A stretch of DNA of 64,000 nucleotides from NCEH01 sp043195195 (GCF_043195195.1 NZ_JBAFWT010000007.1:1-64000), one strand, 5' to 3'; positions 39,229-49,645 are shown, counted from the stretch's first letter. A program made the numbers and translations. Notes: a model not told the origin generated them from the sequence alone.

Positions 39229-40500
39229 ATGGAAGGACATTCCACCTACCAGCCCCAAGGGAAGCTCGCGCGCTGGTTCGAGAGCCGCCTGCCGATCATC
39301 GGGCTGACCCACTCGGCCGCCGTGGCCTATCCCACGCCCAAGAATTTGAACTATTGGTGGACCTTCGGCGCCATCCTCTCGATGATGCTGGTCTGCCAGA
39401 TCCTCTCCGGCGTCGTGCTGGCGATGCACTATACTGCTTATGCGCCGATCTCCTTCGCCCGCGTCGAGCACATCATGCGCGACGTGAGCTATGGCTGGCT
39501 GCTGCGCTACATCCACGCCAACGGCGCGTCGATGTTCTTCATCGCGGTCTATATCCACATCTTCCGCGGCCTCTATTACGGCTCCTACAAGGCGCCCCGC
39601 GAAGTGCTGTGGATCCTCGGCGTGATCATCTACCTGCTGATGATGGCCACCGCGTTCATGGGCTATGTCCTGCCGTGGGGCCAGATGTCCTATTGGGGCG
39701 CCACCGTCATCACCAATCTGTTCTCGGCCATCCCGGTCGTGGGAACGGTGATCGTGGAATGGCTGTGGGGCGGCTATTCGGTCGGCGATCCGACCCTGAA
39801 CCGCTTCTTCGCCCTGCATTACCTGCTGCCCTTCATGATCGCCGGCGTGGTCGGCCTGCACATCTGGGCGCTGCATCACGTGGGCCAGAACAATCCCGAC
39901 GGCGTCGAAGTGAAGAGCGTCGCCAAGGACACCGTGCCGTTCACGCCGTATGCGACGGCGAAGGACATCTTCGGCATGGTGCTGTTCCTGCTGTTCTTCT
40001 CCTACTTCATCTTCTACATCCCGAACTACATGGGCCATCCGGACAATTACATCCCGGCCAACCCGCTCTCCACCCCCGCCCATATCGTGCCGGAATGGTA
40101 CTTCCTGCCGTTCTACGCGATCCTGCGCTCCATCCCGGACAAGCTCGGCGGCGTGCTCGCCATGTTCAGCGCCATCGCGGTGCTGGCCTTCCTGCCCTGG
40201 CTCGATACCTCCAAGGTGCGCTCGGCCCGCTATCGTCCCCTCTACCGCCAGTTCTTCTGGATCTTCGCGGTGGTGGCGGTCGGCCTCGGCTATCTCGGCT
40301 CGCAGCCGGCGGAGGGCGGTTTCGTCATCGCCTCGCGCATTCTGACGGCCTATTACTTCATTCACTTCCTCGTCATCCTGCCTGCACTCGGCCTGTTCGA
40401 GCGCCCGAAGCCGCTTCCGGCCTCCATCGCTGACGCCGTCCTGGCGCGCAATGGCGCGCCGGTGGTGGCGGGCGCGGCCGCCCCGCAGACCAAGGGCTGA
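39229..40500 (+). CDS. petB: Cytochrome b of the bc1 complex
   Basis: The 423-aa cytochrome b, with eight predicted membrane helices. It shows the quinol-site motif PEWYFLPFYAILRSIP (PEWY near residue 288), WGATVITNLFSAIP, and paired heme histidines in helices B and D (YIHANGASMFF, HIWALHHVGQNNP). ATG 39229 is chosen because it gives the conserved short N-terminus; the longer frame from 39184 overlaps petA. It is unfused, as in most alphaproteobacteria, with cytochrome c1 as a separate gene 20 bases downstream. Confidence 0.97.
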   Translation: MEGHSTYQPQGKLARWFESRLPIIGLTHSAAVAYPTPKNLNYWWTFGAILSMMLVCQILSGVVLAMHYTAYAPISFARVEHIMRDVSYGWLLRYIHANGASMFFIAVYIHIFRGLYYGSYKAPREVLWILGVIIYLLMMATAFMGYVLPWGQMSYWGATVITNLFSAIPVVGTVIVEWLWGGYSVGDPTLNRFFALHYLLPFMIAGVVGLHIWALHHVGQNNPDGVEVKSVAKDTVPFTPYATAKDIFGMVLFLLFFSYFIFYIPNYMGHPDNYIPANPLSTPAHIVPEWYFLPFYAILRSIPDKLGGVLAMFSAIAVLAFLPWLDTSKVRSARYRPLYRQFFWIFAVVAVGLGYLGSQPAEGGFVIASRILTAYYFIHFLVILPALGLFERPKPLPASIADAVLARNGAPVVAGAAAPQTKG

Positions 40501-40520
40501 ACGAGCACGCGGAGAGAGAG

Positions 40521-41357
40521 ATGATCAAGCGCAGTATCCTCTTCGGTGCCGTTGCGGCGGCCCTCGTGCTCGGTGCGCCGGCGCGGGCCGCCGAGGGCGG
40601 GCATGACGACCTGCCCCACCGGGAATCCTGGTCGTTCGCCGGCCCCTTCGGCAGCTTCGACCAGGGCCAGCTCCAGCGCGGCTTCAAGGTGTTCCGCGAA
40701 GTCTGCGCCAGCTGCCACTCGGCCAACTTCTTCTACTTCCGCAACCTGTCGCAGGACGGCGGGCCGGGCTTCAGCGAAGCCCAGGCGAAGGCGGTGGCGA
40801 GCGAATACCAGATCACCGACGGGCCGAACGACCAGGGCGAGATGTTCCAGCGTCCCGGCCGCCTGTCGGACCATTGGCCGGCGCCGTTCCCCAACGACGC
40901 CGCCGCCCGCGTGGCGAACGGCGGCGCGCTGCCGCCGGACTTCTCGGTGCTCGCCAAGGCGCGCGCCAGCCATGTCGGCTTCCCCGGCTTCATCCTCGAC
41001 GCCTTCACCCAGTATCAGGAAGGCGGCGTGGACTATATCCATGCGCTGCTGACCGGCTATGTGGATCCGCCGGAAGGCACGAAGGTCCAGCCGGGCCTGC
41101 ACTACAACAAGTATTTCCCCGGTCACCAGATCGCCATGCCCAAGCCGATCAGCGACGGGCAGGTGGAATATACCGACGGCACGCCCGCGACGCTGGACAA
41201 TTACTCCCGCGACGTCTCGGCCTTCATGATGTGGATGGCCGAACCCCATCTCGATGCACGCAAGCGCATGGGCTTCCAGGTCATCATCTTCCTGGTCGTC
41301 CTGTCCGGCCTGCTGTATTTCACCAAGAAGAAGGTGTGGAAAGACGTGGCGCACTAA
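40521..41357 (+). CDS. petC: Cytochrome c1 of the bc1 complex
   Basis: A 278-aa heme c protein. A signal peptide is cut after APARA (residue about 23). The heme site is CASCH (Cys62, Cys65, His66), the axial Met lies in the QIAMPKP segment, and a single C-terminal helix (VIIFLVVLSGLLYF) anchors it. GGAGAGAGAG precedes ATG 40521. It passes electrons from the Rieske protein to cytochrome c. Last gene of petABC. Confidence 0.96.
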   Translation: MIKRSILFGAVAAALVLGAPARAAEGGHDDLPHRESWSFAGPFGSFDQGQLQRGFKVFREVCASCHSANFFYFRNLSQDGGPGFSEAQAKAVASEYQITDGPNDQGEMFQRPGRLSDHWPAPFPNDAAARVANGGALPPDFSVLAKARASHVGFPGFILDAFTQYQEGGVDYIHALLTGYVDPPEGTKVQPGLHYNKYFPGHQIAMPKPISDGQVEYTDGTPATLDNYSRDVSAFMMWMAEPHLDARKRMGFQVIIFLVVLSGLLYFTKKKVWKDVAH

Positions 41358-41388
41358 GCGCCGCATCCCCGCCCCCCGAGGAAGATCG

Positions 41389-41419
41389 AAGGGCCCCGCG
41401 CGGGGCCCTTTTCTTTTGG
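41389..41419 (+). terminator. Strong rho-independent terminator after petABC
   Basis: A perfect 11-bp inverted repeat (AAGGGCCCCGC / GCGGGGCCCTT, 41389-41410) is followed by TTCTTTT. It lies 32 bases after the petC stop and ends the bc1 operon. Confidence 0.9.
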
Positions 41420-41541
41420 CCGCTCCCGTCGGAGCGCAGGGTCGGTCCCTGCAAAGCGGCCGGGATGCAAAGCGGCCGGGGGCACGGGTGTTTCAGACCG
41501 GAATGGGCAGGCCGGGAGCGGACGTCTCGCGTCCCTCCCCC

Positions 41542-42591
41542 TCACGCCTGGGCGCCGAACACCCGGTAGCGGCGCGGCACGAGGCCGACCTGCGCGCCGA
41601 TCTCAAGGCCCTCGCCGAACGGCACGGCGGCTTCCACCACCATTTTTCCGGTGGGGATGACGATTTCGATGTCGGCCCGGCGGATCGGCCCGAAGGTGCG
41701 CACCGCCAGGACCTTGCCGAAGAAGGGCGCCGCGGCGGGATCGGCGAGGTCCACTTCATGCGGGCGGGCAAGCAGCCGCGCCGGACCTTCTCCGGCCCCT
41801 TGCGAGTCCAGCGCGATGGCCCGGTCGCCGAGGAACAGCCGCCCGCCGCGCACCTCCGCCGGCAGGGACAGGCTCTCGCCGATGAAATCATGCACGAAGG
41901 CGCTGGCGGGGGCCTCGTAGACTTCGCCCGGCGTACCAATCTGCTCGATCTTGCCCTTGCCCATCACCACCACCCGGTCGGCGAGTTCCAGCGCCTCCTC
42001 CTGGTCGTGGGTCACGAGCACGGAGGTGACGGGAAGTTCCTCGTGCAGATGCCGCAGCCAGCGGCGCAATTCCTTACGGACCTTGGCGTCCAGGGCGCCG
42101 AACGGCTCGTCCAGCAACAGGATGCGGGGCGAGATGGCGAGCGCGCGAGCGAGCGCCACACGCTGGCGCTGGCCGCCGGAAAGCTGGGCGGGATAGCGCT
42201 CCGCGAGCCAGTCGATCTGCACCAGGCCGAGCAATTCGTGAACCTTGGCGCGGATGGCGGCGTCGGGAAGCTTGTCCGCGCCTTTGCGCACCCGCAGGCC
42301 GAAGGCGACGTTCTCGAACACGCTCATATGGCGGAACAGGGCGTAATGCTGGAACACGAAGCCCACATTGCGCTCGCGCACCGAGCGGTTCAGCGCATCC
42401 TCGCCATCGAAGCGGATCTCGCCGCTGTCGGGCCATTCCAGCCCGGCGATGATGCGCAGCAGCGTGGTCTTGCCCGAACCTGAGGGGCCGAGCAGCGCCA
42501 CCAACTCGCCGGTGGGAATGTGCAGGCTCACGGCGTCCAGCGCGGCGAAGGCCTTGTAGGTCTTGGTGATGGCGACGACATCGATGCTCAT
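41542..42591 (-). CDS. cysA: Sulfate/thiosulfate ABC transporter ATP-binding protein
   Basis: A 349-aa ATPase. Walker A GPSGSGKTT (residues 35-43), LSGGQRQRVALARAL near 136 and LLLDEPFGALD near 157 are intact; the last 110 residues form the regulatory OB-type (TOBE) domain of CysA/PotA proteins. The ATG at 42591 overlaps the cysW stop (ATGA); a longer open frame upstream is a shadow of cysW. FQHYALFRHMSVFENVAFGL is typical of CysA. It powers sulfate import through CysT-CysW. Confidence 0.94.
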   Translation of the reverse strand: MSIDVVAITKTYKAFAALDAVSLHIPTGELVALLGPSGSGKTTLLRIIAGLEWPDSGEIRFDGEDALNRSVRERNVGFVFQHYALFRHMSVFENVAFGLRVRKGADKLPDAAIRAKVHELLGLVQIDWLAERYPAQLSGGQRQRVALARALAISPRILLLDEPFGALDAKVRKELRRWLRHLHEELPVTSVLVTHDQEEALELADRVVVMGKGKIEQIGTPGEVYEAPASAFVHDFIGESLSLPAEVRGGRLFLGDRAIALDSQGAGEGPARLLARPHEVDLADPAAAPFFGKVLAVRTFGPIRRADIEIVIPTGKMVVEAAVPFGEGLEIGAQVGLVPRRYRVFGAQA

Positions 42592-43505
42592 CGGGGGTCC
42601 TCCTCCGCGAGCCGGCTTTCCAGCACGGTCTTGGCGATCAAGGTGACGAGCGCGAGCAGAGCGAGCAGGGAGGCGACCGCGAACGAGGCGCCGAACTGAT
42701 ACTCGTTGTACAAGATCTCGATATGGAGCGGCATGGTGTTGGTGAGCCCGCGCACATGCCCCGACACCACCGAGACCGCGCCGAATTCGCCCATGGCGCG
42801 CGCGTTGCAGAGCAGCACGCCATAGAGCAGCGCCCATTTCACATTGGGCAGCGTCACGCGGAAGAAGGTGGAAAGGCCGGAGGCGCCGAGCGAGATCGCC
42901 GCCTCTTCCTCCGCCGTGCCTTGCTCCTGCATCAGCGGGATCAATTCGCGCGCCACGAACGGGAAGGTGACGAAGATGGTGGCGAGCACGATGCCGGGCA
43001 GGGCAAAGATGATCTTGATGTCCCACGCCTGGAGCGGGGCGGCCAACAGCCCCTGGCTGCCGAACAGCAGCACATAGATCAGGCCTGCCACCACGGGGGA
43101 GACCGAGAACGGCAGGTCGATGAGGGTGATGAGCAGGCTCTTGCCCATGAAGTCGAACTTGGCGATGGCCCAGGAGGCCACAAGCCCGAAGATCACGTTG
43201 GCCGTCACGGAGATGGCCGCCACCAGCAAGGTCAGGCGGATCGCGGCGAGCGCATCGGGATCACTGAGCGCCGCCACATAGGCCGCGAAACCCCGCTTGA
43301 AGGCCTCCACGAACACCAGCAGCAGCGGCAGGCCGATGAACAGGCCGAGAAAGGCGAGGGCGATCAGGGTGAGGGCAATGCGCACCGCCGCCGGCTCGGT
43401 GCGGGCGGGGCGATGGCCGAACTCGGCGCGCGCCTGCTTCGCCGGGGTCGGCGGGCCGTCGGATGCGCGCGGCTCCGCAAGCCCGGTCGTTTCCATGGCG
43501 CTCAT
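42588..43505 (-). CDS. cysW: Sulfate ABC transporter permease CysW
   Basis: A 305-aa inner membrane permease with six predicted helices after a cytoplasmic N-terminus of about 40 residues. The EAA-type loop is EEEAAISLGASGLSTFFRVTLP, followed by the CysW-typical NARAMGEFGAVSVVSGH. ATG 43505 overlaps the cysT stop, and its own stop overlaps cysA, so the three are translationally coupled. Confidence 0.95.
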   Translation of the reverse strand: MSAMETTGLAEPRASDGPPTPAKQARAEFGHRPARTEPAAVRIALTLIALAFLGLFIGLPLLLVFVEAFKRGFAAYVAALSDPDALAAIRLTLLVAAISVTANVIFGLVASWAIAKFDFMGKSLLITLIDLPFSVSPVVAGLIYVLLFGSQGLLAAPLQAWDIKIIFALPGIVLATIFVTFPFVARELIPLMQEQGTAEEEAAISLGASGLSTFFRVTLPNVKWALLYGVLLCNARAMGEFGAVSVVSGHVRGLTNTMPLHIEILYNEYQFGASFAVASLLALLALVTLIAKTVLESRLAEEDPR

Positions 43506-44359
43506 CGCTCCCTGCCGCCGCGCGATTGCGCCCAATGCTGCAGGCGGTTGATGATGAACAGGAGCACGAAGGACGCGAGTAGCATCACGCTGGCGATGGC
43601 GGTGGCATCGGCATAGCGAAATTCCTCCAGCCGGATCACGATCAGCAGCGGCGCGATCTCCGAGACGCCGGGCAGATTGCCGGCGATGAAGATGACCGAG
43701 CCGTATTCGCCCACCGCGCGGGCGAACGCCATGGCAAAGCCGGTGAGAAGCGCCGGCCATATGGTGGGCAGCACCACGCGCCAGATTGTCTGGCCCCGGG
43801 TGGCGCCGAGGCTGGCGGCGGCATCCTCCAGTTCGGCGTCGAGATCGGCGAGCACCGGCTGAACGGTGCGCACGACGAACGGCAGGCCGATGAAGACCAA
43901 AGCCACCAGGATGCCGAGCGGCGTGAATGACACCTGGATGCCGAGCGGCGCCAGCAGGCTGCCGATCCAGCCGTTCTCGGCATAGAGCGTGGTCAGGGCG
44001 ATGCCGGCGACCGCCGTGGGCAGGGCGAAGGGAATGTCGATGACCGCATCCACCACCCGCTTGAAGGGAAAGTCGTAGCGCACCAGCACCCACACCACGA
44101 GCCCGCCGAACACGAGATTGATGGCGGCGGCGGCGAGCGAGAGGCCGAACGACACTTGCAAAGCGTGCAGGGTGCGCGCGTTGCTCATGATGACCATCAG
44201 CCGGTCGAAGCTCAGTTCGCTGGTCTTCAGGAACAAGGCCGAGAGCGGCAGCAGGACGATCAGGCACAGCCAGGTCAGCGTCAGCCCGAAGGTGAGGCCG
44301 AAGCCGGGAATGACGCTCGGCTTGCGAAACGTGAACCGCGATGCTGTGGCGACGACCAT
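43502..44359 (-). CDS. cysT: Sulfate ABC transporter permease CysT
   Basis: A 285-aa permease with six predicted helices (first WLCLIVLLPLSALFL). The EAA loop is LEDAAASLGATRGQTIWRVVLP, and GEYGSVIFIAGNLPG is typical of CysT (CysU). ATG 44359 follows the binding-protein gene by about 207 bases. That gap contains a palindromic repeat at 44451-44492 that may damp readthrough, allowing more binding protein than permease. Confidence 0.95.
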   Translation of the reverse strand: MVVATASRFTFRKPSVIPGFGLTFGLTLTWLCLIVLLPLSALFLKTSELSFDRLMVIMSNARTLHALQVSFGLSLAAAAINLVFGGLVVWVLVRYDFPFKRVVDAVIDIPFALPTAVAGIALTTLYAENGWIGSLLAPLGIQVSFTPLGILVALVFIGLPFVVRTVQPVLADLDAELEDAAASLGATRGQTIWRVVLPTIWPALLTGFAMAFARAVGEYGSVIFIAGNLPGVSEIAPLLIVIRLEEFRYADATAIASVMLLASFVLLFIINRLQHWAQSRGGRER

Positions 44360-44450
44360 CTTGGTCCTTGCGAGGAAAGGCGCGGTGCGCCGGGCTCGGA
44401 ACGGGGCGAAGCGGCCATGGGGCCGAGGCGGAGTTTAGCACAGGTGCGAA

Positions 44451-44492
44451 GGCCCCCTCTCCCGCCTGCGGGGGAGGCTGGGGCAGGGGGCC
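44451..44492. repeat. Single CTCTCCC-type palindrome between sbp and cysT
   Basis: Outer arms GGCCCCCT and AGGGGGCC enclose an inner CTCCCGCCTGCGGGGGAG hairpin. This is the same type as the repeat cluster near 36 kb. Lying after sbp within the operon, it could stabilise the sbp part of the mRNA. Confidence 0.6.
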
Positions 44493-44566
44493 GCGCTTCA
44501 GATCAGCGTACCCCGGCGGGGTGCGCCGTCCGGCGGGACGGGAGGAGGATGCCCACTGGGCATCCC

Positions 44567-45583
44567 TCAATTGGCATAGATCTGATCGAAGACGCCGCCA
44601 TCGGAGAAATGCGTCTTCTGCGCCTTGGTCCAGCCGCCGAACACCTGATCGATGGTGAACAGCTCCACCGGCGCGAACTTGTCCTTGTATTTCGCCGCCA
44701 CGGTGGGATCGCGCGGGCGATAATAGTTTTTGGCGGCGATCTCCTGGCCTTCCGGCGTGTAGAGATATTTCAGATAAGCTTCCGCGACCGCGCGGGTGCC
44801 GTGCTTGTCGACCACCTTGTCGACCACCGCAACCGGCGGCTCGGCGAGGATCGAGAGCGAGGGCGTGACGATGTCGAACTTGTCCGGGCCCAGCTCGTTG
44901 ATGGAGAGATAGGCCTCGTTCTCCCAGGCGATCAGCACATCGCCGATGCCGCGCTCGACGAAGGTGACGGTGGAGCCGCGCGCGCCGGTGTCGAGCACCG
45001 GGGCATTCTTGAACAAGGCGGCGACGAATTCCTTCGCCTTGGCTTCATTCCCGCCATTCTGCTTGAGGGCATAGCCCCAGGCGGCAAGATAATTCCAGCG
45101 CGCGCCGCCCGAGGTTTTGGGGTTCGGGGTGACGACCTTGATGCCGGGCTTGATGAGGTCGTTCCAATCCTTGATGCCCTTGGGATTGCCCTTGCGCACC
45201 AGGAAAACGATGGTCGAGGTATAAGGGGCGGAATTGTCCGGCAGGCGCTTCTGCCAATCGGCCGCCAGCAGGCCGCGCGCGGCGATGGCGTCGATGTCAT
45301 AGGCGAGGGCGAGCGTCACCACGTCGGCTTCCAGCCCGTCGATCACCGAGCGCGCCTGCTTGCCGGACCCGCCATGGGATTGGCGCACGGTCAGCGTGGC
45401 GCCGGGGGCGTCCTTGGCCAGCTGCGCCGCGAATGCCTTGTTGAACGCGCCATAGAATTCGCGGGTCGGATCATAGGAGACGTTGAGCAACGTCACCTCG
45501 GCGGCGAGCGCAGGGGCGGCCGCGAGGGAGAGCGACAGGGTAGCGGCGGCCGCGAGGCGGGAAAACGGGAAGCGAGCGGACAT
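44567..45583 (-). CDS. sbp: Sulfate-binding periplasmic protein
   Basis: A 338-aa solute-binding protein. ATG 45583 gives a signal peptide (ARFPFSRLAAAATLSLSL, cut after ALA near residue 28). The mature start VTLLNVSYDPTREFYGAFNKAF, the SHGGSGKQARSVIDGLEADVVTLAL stretch and WNYLAAWGYAL are standard for Sbp/CysP proteins. Sulfate versus thiosulfate preference cannot be told from sequence. It is first in the sbp-cysT-cysW-cysA unit, with a CGTT-N10-AACG dyad 59 bases upstream. Confidence 0.95.
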   Translation of the reverse strand: MSARFPFSRLAAAATLSLSLAAAPALAAEVTLLNVSYDPTREFYGAFNKAFAAQLAKDAPGATLTVRQSHGGSGKQARSVIDGLEADVVTLALAYDIDAIAARGLLAADWQKRLPDNSAPYTSTIVFLVRKGNPKGIKDWNDLIKPGIKVVTPNPKTSGGARWNYLAAWGYALKQNGGNEAKAKEFVAALFKNAPVLDTGARGSTVTFVERGIGDVLIAWENEAYLSINELGPDKFDIVTPSLSILAEPPVAVVDKVVDKHGTRAVAEAYLKYLYTPEGQEIAAKNYYRPRDPTVAAKYKDKFAPVELFTIDQVFGGWTKAQKTHFSDGGVFDQIYAN

Positions 45584-45640
45584 TGGACCTCCGGCTGGCG
45601 CACCCCTGCCGTGCCGGAAGTCGGCGCGGCCGGGCGATGG

Positions 45641-45662
45641 ATCGTTCGGATTTACGAACGAT
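45641..45662. promoter_or_regulatory. Dyad upstream of sbp, candidate sulfur-regulon operator
   Basis: Perfect 8-bp arms ATCGTTCG and CGAACGAT flank GATTTA. The CGTT-N10-AACG core ends 59 bases before the sbp start. The same core at the same distance lies upstream of the DUF2849-cysI genes. It could bind a shared regulator. Confidence 0.5.
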
Positions 45663-45727
45663 GTCACCGCTTTCCCGGCCGGTCAATATTTTAACTCAAC
45701 AAAATCGATAGAATTTATATTACACGT

Positions 45728-46462
45728 TCAGGCGGTTCTTTTCAGGTGAATCCCGCATTCCGTCTTGGCGGCGCCGCGCCAGCGGCCAGCCCGCGCGTCC
45801 TCCCCCGGCGCCACGCGGCTGGTGCAGGGCATGCAGCCGATGGACGCAAATCCGAATTTCTTCAGCGGGTGCTCGGGCAGCCCGTGGGCATTTATCCAGC
45901 CGGCAATTTCGGCTGGCCCCATGGCGGCGAGCGGGTTGAACTTGATGTGCCGCCCGTCCGCCTCCACCACGGGAATGCGCAGCCGGGTGACCGCCTGATA
46001 GCGCTTGCGGCCGTTGAGCCAGCCCTCGAAGGGCGCGAGCGCCCGCGCCAGCGGCTCCACCTTGCGCAGGGCGCAGCAGGCGTCGGTGTCGGAGGCCCAC
46101 AGGTCATCATCCCGGTCCCGCGCCGCGTGCGCCGCCGCGTCGGGATGGGAGGTCAGGACCTGGGTGAGGCCGAACCGGTCGATCAGTTGATCGCGATAGG
46201 CCAGGGTTTCCGCAAACAAATGGCCGGTGTCGAGAAACAGCACCGGCATGTGCCGGTCCACCTGCGCCACCATATGCAGCAGCACGACCGATTCCGTCCC
46301 GAAGGAGGAGACCGTCGCCACCCGGCCCGCCAAGGTCTCGTGGGCCGCGGCGATGATGGTCAGCGGGTCGGCATCCTGCAGCCGCGCGTCGAGCACGGCG
46401 GCGCGGTGTTGGGCGAGGGTTTCGGCATCCGGCAGGGCAGACGGGGCAGACAGGGCATTCAT
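45728..46462 (-). CDS. cysH: Adenylylsulfate (APS) reductase, assimilatory
   Basis: A 244-aa enzyme reducing adenylylsulfate to sulfite. It has SSFGTESVVLLHM (residues 52-64), the adjacent pair Cys129-Cys130 (DACCALRK), the second pair Cys210 and Cys213 (IGCMPCTSR) and the catalytic Cys236 in the C-terminal ECGIHL motif. The CC...CxxC set binds a [4Fe-4S] cluster and marks the APS-using type rather than the PAPS-using type of E. coli. ATG 46462 is 10 bases after the DUF934 stop. It acts just before the sulfite reductase encoded in the same operon. Confidence 0.94.
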   Translation of the reverse strand: MNALSAPSALPDAETLAQHRAAVLDARLQDADPLTIIAAAHETLAGRVATVSSFGTESVVLLHMVAQVDRHMPVLFLDTGHLFAETLAYRDQLIDRFGLTQVLTSHPDAAAHAARDRDDDLWASDTDACCALRKVEPLARALAPFEGWLNGRKRYQAVTRLRIPVVEADGRHIKFNPLAAMGPAEIAGWINAHGLPEHPLKKFGFASIGCMPCTSRVAPGEDARAGRWRGAAKTECGIHLKRTA

Positions 46463-46472
46463 GGCAAGGTCC

Positions 46473-46959
46473 TCAGCGCGGCCGCGCGGCGGCAAGGCGC
46501 TCCCGCAGGGCGGTGGGACGTCCATCGGCTGTGGGCTGGTAGAATACGGAATAGGTCTTAAGGGCAGCCTCCAGGGCATCGGCATCGGACGCCTTGGAGA
46601 TCTCGAACGCGTTGAAGCCGCAGCGCACCATCAGCAGCAACTGATCGCGCAGCACATTGCCGGCGGCGCGCAACTCGCCGGTGAAGCCGAGCCGCTCGCG
46701 CAGCAGCCGCGCCTGGGTATAGGCGCGCCCGTCGCGGAACTTCGGAAAAGTCAGCACGATCAGCGCGATCTGGTGCAGGTGCGGTTCCAGCGTGCGCACG
46801 TCGGCATCGTTCGGCACCAGCACGCCCACCGGCATGTTGCGGCCGGCGAGCGCCTCGCGCTCGGCGAGGAAGCGGGCGAGCGGGATCAGCACCGGCCCGG
46901 ACGGCAGGGCTGCATCATCCTCGATGCGCACGAACGGATCGGCAACGGCGGCGCCATTC

Positions 46960-46973
<14 letters not shown>
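46473..46973 (-). CDS. DUF934 family protein of the sulfite reduction operon
   Basis: A 166-aa protein of the DUF934 family. Features are the GVLVPNDADVRTLEPHL segment, IALIVLTFPKFRDGRAYTQARLLRERLGFTGELRAAGNVLRDQL, and MVRCGFNAFEI. ATG 46973 overlaps the 3' end of the reductase gene by 14 bases. It is almost always found between cysI-type and cysH genes in proteobacteria and is thought to help sulfite reduction, perhaps as an electron-transfer or assembly partner; the mechanism is unknown. Confidence 0.9.
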
Positions 46974-48615
<1,642 letters not shown>

Positions 48616-48638
48616 TGGTGCGATCCGGTGCCGAGCGC

Positions 48639-48953
48639 TCAGGCGGCGCTGTCCAGGGGGATGGTGGGGCCGTAGACGCGGATGCGCTCGCGCAGGTTCG
48701 CCGGCGCCGCCGTCCCGTCCGGGCCGAGGGTGGCCGAGGCGGCATAGGCGCCGACCGCGCGGTTTTCATCGCCATTGGCTGCCGTGAGAAGCACCAGCGC
48801 CTGCTCGGAGGTGGTGGCCACCGCCGCGTCGGCGATGGCCTGCGACCATTCGTGCGTCGGCGTCAGCCACACGGAAACCCCATCCGACAGGCGGTTGGCA
48901 GTGATGACCGTGGGTCCGAGTATCTTCAGCTTCTGCTGCAGCGGGGAGGTCAT
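48639..48953 (-). CDS. DUF2849 family protein
   Basis: A 104-aa protein of the DUF2849 family. It shows TVITANRLSDGVSVWLTPTH and the end NLRERIRVYGPTI. ATG 48953 has AGGA upstream and is preferred over the in-frame start at 48998. It is first in the sulfite reduction operon, 23 bases before cysI, a standard place for this family in alphaproteobacteria. Role unknown; the small beta-rich protein may assist the reductase. Confidence 0.9.
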   Translation of the reverse strand: MTSPLQQKLKILGPTVITANRLSDGVSVWLTPTHEWSQAIADAAVATTSEQALVLLTAANGDENRAVGAYAASATLGPDGTAAPANLRERIRVYGPTIPLDSAA

Positions 48954-48963
48954 GGTCCTGTCC

Positions 48964-48994
48964 GGTTGTCGCGGGTCGTCGCGCCGCGACAACC
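48964..48994 (-). promoter_or_regulatory. Leader hairpin just before the DUF2849 ribosome site
   Basis: Ten-base arms GGTTGTCGCG and CGCGACAACC with an 11-base loop end about 10 bases before the start codon, next to the AGGA ribosome site. In the mRNA this stem could affect translation start. No tandem T run follows, so it is not a terminator. Confidence 0.45.
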
Positions 48995-49014
48995 CCATAA
49001 ATTACAAATTTTTA

Positions 49015-49032
49015 CGTTAAATTACTTTAACG
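49015..49032. promoter_or_regulatory. Dyad upstream of the cysI operon, candidate sulfur-regulon operator
   Basis: Seven-base arms CGTTAAA and TTTAACG flank TTAC. The CGTT-N10-AACG core begins 61 bases before the DUF2849 start, matching the core and position of the dyad upstream of sbp. Confidence 0.5.
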
Positions 49033-49068
49033 CTCAATCTTGTTGTAAAATATCCGAACTCCCAAAGC

Positions 49069-49111
49069 AATCAACAATTCTCACATCGCCTGCATGTGAG
49101 AATTGTTGATT
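49069..49111. repeat. Long perfect inverted repeat upstream of the cysI operon
   Basis: Perfect 18-base arms (AATCAACAATTCTCACAT and its complement) surround the 7-base loop CGCCTGC. Outside a small bulge, CAAAG (49063-49067) and CTTTG (49114-49118) extend the stem. It lies between the arsR-like gene's 3' end and the cys operon. It may be an unusual terminator for the former, an operator, or a small mobile-element relic. Confidence 0.7.
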
Positions 49112-49260
49112 TACTTTGTAGACATTTAAAATGGTGTGCGCACGGCCTTGGCGCGGTGCTTATCGGGCAAAGCCGCGGCTGGAGCGCGGCAGTCATCCCG
49201 GCGCGCCCGAAGGTGTTTTAGGTCAGCAAACACTTGGACCGGCACGGCAGTGCCGATGCC

Positions 49261-49602
49261 TCAGGCGGCGTCGGTTTCCGGCGTCTCGCGTGCGGCTTCG
49301 CGCAGGACGAGGTCAAGCAATCCGGGAAAGCGCTGGTCCAGTTCGGCGCGGCGCAACGTGCTGAAGCGGCCGTTGCCGCGATCCACCTGGAAGATCAGTC
49401 CCGCTTCCCGCAGCACGCGAAAATGATGGGTGCGGGTGGCCTTGGCGACCGGCAGGCGAAACGTGGTGCAGGCCTTCGGCGCTTCCTCGGGCTCGCGCGC
49501 CAGCGCCACCACCACTTGCCGCCGCAGGGGGTCCGCCAGGGCTGAAAAGATTTTGCCCAGGTCCATTTCCTCGGGGGTGGGGTGGCCTTCTGCGTCCGGC
49601 AC
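49261..49602 (-). CDS. ArsR-type winged-helix repressor
   Basis: A 113-aa regulator. GTG 49602 has AAGGAG five bases upstream. The fold shows IFSALADPLRRQVVVALA near residue 18-33, the recognition helix region AKATRTHHFRVLREAGLI and the wing VDRGNGRFSTLRR. A lone Cys and no metal-binding ELCVCDL motif suggest it does not sense metals. It is divergent from a quinone oxidoreductase gene, with two matching palindromes between them, so it likely represses both genes and senses an electrophile or redox signal. That signal is inferred. Confidence 0.88.
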   Translation of the reverse strand: MPDAEGHPTPEEMDLGKIFSALADPLRRQVVVALAREPEEAPKACTTFRLPVAKATRTHHFRVLREAGLIFQVDRGNGRFSTLRRAELDQRFPGLLDLVLREAARETPETDAA

Positions 49603-49645
49603 AGTGTCTCCTTCGTCGGGTCGTCGGGTGCGGCTCCCGAAACCA

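Larger units (their letters stand above)
48954..49260. other. Regulatory region of the sulfite reduction operon
   Basis: The 307-base gap is AT-rich from about 49000 to 49135 and holds no gene. It contains a leader hairpin (48964-48994), a dyad (49015-49032) and a long hairpin (49069-49111). The promoter of the minus-strand DUF2849-cysI-DUF934-cysH operon must lie here. Confidence 0.6.

Noticed and set aside
41542..43026. 494-codon frame for cysA
   Set aside because: The extra 5' part is a shadow of cysW; the ATG at 42591 overlaps the cysW stop as expected for coupled genes.
42588..44570. 660-codon frame for cysW
   Set aside because: The extra part overlaps cysT; ATG 43505 forms an ATGA overlap with the cysT stop.
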